Assembly: GCF_000484535.1 (NCBI RefSeq)
Contig: NC_022600.1
Span: forward strand, 3,926,234 to 3,990,233
Source of the DNA: Gloeobacter kilaueensis JS1
GTDB taxonomy: Bacteria; Cyanobacteriota; Cyanobacteriia; Gloeobacterales; Gloeobacteraceae
Direction: 5' to 3'
Length of the DNA stretch: 64,000 nucleotides
The position numbers and the translations under genes were made by a program. Below the pieces are notes generated by a model. That model saw only the letters and a program-made list of their open reading frames with translations, searched no databases and was not told where the DNA came from. Position 1 is the stretch's first letter. Each line of letters opens with the position of its first letter. Positions 62,811 to 64,000 of the stretch are shown piece by piece.

Positions 62811-63450
62811 AGACCGTCTGGATGAGGGGGATCGAAGAACCTTCATCGATTTTGCGCCGCAAAAGGCGCACCTGGGCAGCGACGACGTTGCTCTCCGGCT
62901 CTGCCCCCGCCTCCCAGAGATGTTCGAGGATCTGTTCGCGGCTGAGCACCTGCTCGCTGTGGCGCATCAGCAGTTCGAGCAACTGAAATTCTTTGCGCAG
63001 AAGCGGAATCTCGCGCCCGGCGCGGTAGGCGGTGAGGGTGCGCGTGTCGAGTTCGAGGTCTGCGTAGCGCAGCCTTTCGCCCGTAAAGCGCGGTACCCGG
63101 CGACGCAGCGCCCGGATGCGCGCCAGCAGTTCTTCGAGGTCGAAGGGCTTGCCCAGGTAGTCGTCTGCCCCACTGTCGAGGCCGGCCACTTTGTCCTTGG
63201 GCGTGTCGCGGGCGGTGAGCATCAGTACCGGCAGCGATTCGCCGCCTGAGCGCAGCTTGCGGCAAAATTCGACCCCCGATAGCCCCGGCACCATCCAGTC
63301 GAGCACGATCAGGTCATAAGAAAAAGCTTTATGCATCTGCCAGCCTTCCTGGCCGTCGGCCACCCAATCGACGGTGTAGCCCTCGCCCTCCAGCACCCCC
63401 TTGAGGGGCAGGGCCAGTTCTGCTTCGTCCTCGACCAGCAAGAGTTTCAT
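62779..63450 (-). CDS. OmpR-family response regulator, RppA-like
   Basis: The 223-residue protein has a receiver (LLLVEDEAELALPLKGVLEG; Asp in LIVLDWMVPGLSGVEF; Lys in YLGKPFDLEEL) and a winged helix (EFQLLELLMRHSEQVLSREQI; VRLLRRKIDEGSSIPLIQTVYGIGYRL). It resembles RppA/NrsR. Transcribed divergently from the RND adaptor at 63558, so it could control that promoter. Confidence 0.92.
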   Translation of the reverse strand: MKLLLVEDEAELALPLKGVLEGEGYTVDWVADGQEGWQMHKAFSYDLIVLDWMVPGLSGVEFCRKLRSGGESLPVLMLTARDTPKDKVAGLDSGADDYLGKPFDLEELLARIRALRRRVPRFTGERLRYADLELDTRTLTAYRAGREIPLLRKEFQLLELLMRHSEQVLSREQILEHLWEAGAEPESNVVAAQVRLLRRKIDEGSSIPLIQTVYGIGYRLTHC

Positions 63451-63557
63451 GCTCCCATCCTAGCGACCGTTGCCGGTCACAAAAATTTCTCGTCCGGCGC
63501 GCTTCACGCCGATTTCATCTTTGGTTTGTTTACTTGAGGTAAACGCTGTTGGTCTTT

Positions 63558-64000
63558 ATGGGCACCTACTTTCGTACTTGTGCTGCGCTGATGGTTGTGG
63601 CGCTGTTGCTCGGCAGTTGTGCCGCTTCCAAACCCGAATCGAGCGCCCCGGCAGGCGGTGAGCAGGCGGCAGCGGCCACCGCGCCCGGTACGATTGCCCT
63701 TACCGAACAGATGGAAAAGCGGGCCGGTATCCAGGTGACAACCGCTCAGAAGCGCCCGCTCGTCAACCGCTCGCTCTTCTCCTCGACGATCGAAGCACCC
63801 ACCGATCGCTCCGGCGTCGTCACCGCTTCGGTGCAGGGGGTCGTCACCCGCGTGCTCGCCGACGTGGGCCAGACGGTCGCGCGGGGTCAGACTCTCGCCT
63901 ACATCAGTACCCCGATGCTGGCGGAGGCTCAGGCAGGCTACTTTTCGGCGGTGGCCAAAGTCCAGGAGGCCCACGCCCAGGTGCAGCTCACCGACAGCCG
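63558..64000 (+). CDS. RND efflux periplasmic adaptor lipoprotein (partial, N-terminal)
   Basis: Only the first 147 codons are in the window. The product has a lipoprotein signal (lipobox LGSC after about 18 residues), then the CusB/CzcB-type opening (IALTEQMEKRAGIQVTTA) and the lipoyl-like half VVTRVLADVGQTVARGQTLAYI. Such adaptors bridge an RND pump and a TolC channel, often for metals. A TTG at 63549 with GAGG about 10 bases upstream is an alternative start in frame. Divergent from the RppA-like regulator, it may be its target. Confidence 0.85.
   Translation, partial: MGTYFRTCAALMVVALLLGSCAASKPESSAPAGGEQAAAATAPGTIALTEQMEKRAGIQVTTAQKRPLVNRSLFSSTIEAPTDRSGVVTASVQGVVTRVLADVGQTVARGQTLAYISTPMLAEAQAGYFSAVAKVQEAHAQVQLTDS

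Overview
The window reads as a dense, GC-rich cyanobacterial chromosome segment, most likely from the thylakoid-less Gloeobacter lineage. The cyanobacterial call rests on a PsbX gene (44713-44823), a plastocyanin (30181-30669), a cyanobacterial-type glutamate-cysteine ligase, a DUF2499/DUF3593-type gene pair, a UbiE/MenG methyltransferase and an RppA/RppB-like two-component pair. The Gloeobacter assignment is an inference from overall protein character and the membrane-tethered plastocyanin; no rRNA or tRNA gene is visible to confirm it.

Layout. 1-7.8 kb: the start of a MacB-type permease and its HlyD partner, a degenerate signal-peptidase-like lipoprotein, an exported methyltransferase, an AAA ATPase, a MATE exporter and a TldE-like protein. 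7.9-14 kb: an AT-richer aspartyl protease/PDZ gene, an acidic repeat protein broken by an amber codon, a large M14 carboxypeptidase and a frameshifted Uma2 gene. 14.1-22.5 kb: mobA, ubiE/menG, a prolyl oligopeptidase, and a second S9 peptidase split cleanly by an IS630-type element. 22.5-32 kb: SNF2 helicase plus SWIM protein, hrcA, a compact signalling cluster (receiver, stand-alone HisKA-like protein, OmpR regulator), gshA, plastocyanin and a LivG-like ATPase. 31.5-39.7 kb: an FAD oxidoreductase, ilvN, small lipoproteins, ExbB/ExbD, a LysM/M23 peptidase and TolC. 39.8-47.6 kb: CsbD, a complete ECF transporter (S, T and fused double ATPase), small membrane proteins, gpm, psbX, a phosphoesterase and a highly diverged split cytochrome b (b6-like plus subunit-IV-like). 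47.7-52.4 kb: a calcium-binding-repeat protein and an AT-rich island with a decayed secreted gene, a secreted protein and an exported thiol-dioxygenase-like cupin, bounded by a duplicated gene fragment. 52.4-64 kb: an M16 peptidase pair, Uma2 genes, a broken small gene with its partner, an HD hydrolase, ComEC, RppA/RppB-like regulators and the start of an RND adaptor lipoprotein.

The main energy-conversion theme is electron transfer. Plastocyanin is predicted to be a lipoprotein with a Ser/Thr tether. The cytochrome b pair keeps the PEWY quinol-site motif and three of the four heme-ligating histidines but lacks the histidine for one heme and the cysteine for heme c(n), and has no Rieske or cytochrome f gene beside it. 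The accessory patches (7.8-10.3, 18.4-22.1, 49.1-51.5 and 55.9-57.7 kb) hold most of the broken genes and composition shifts.
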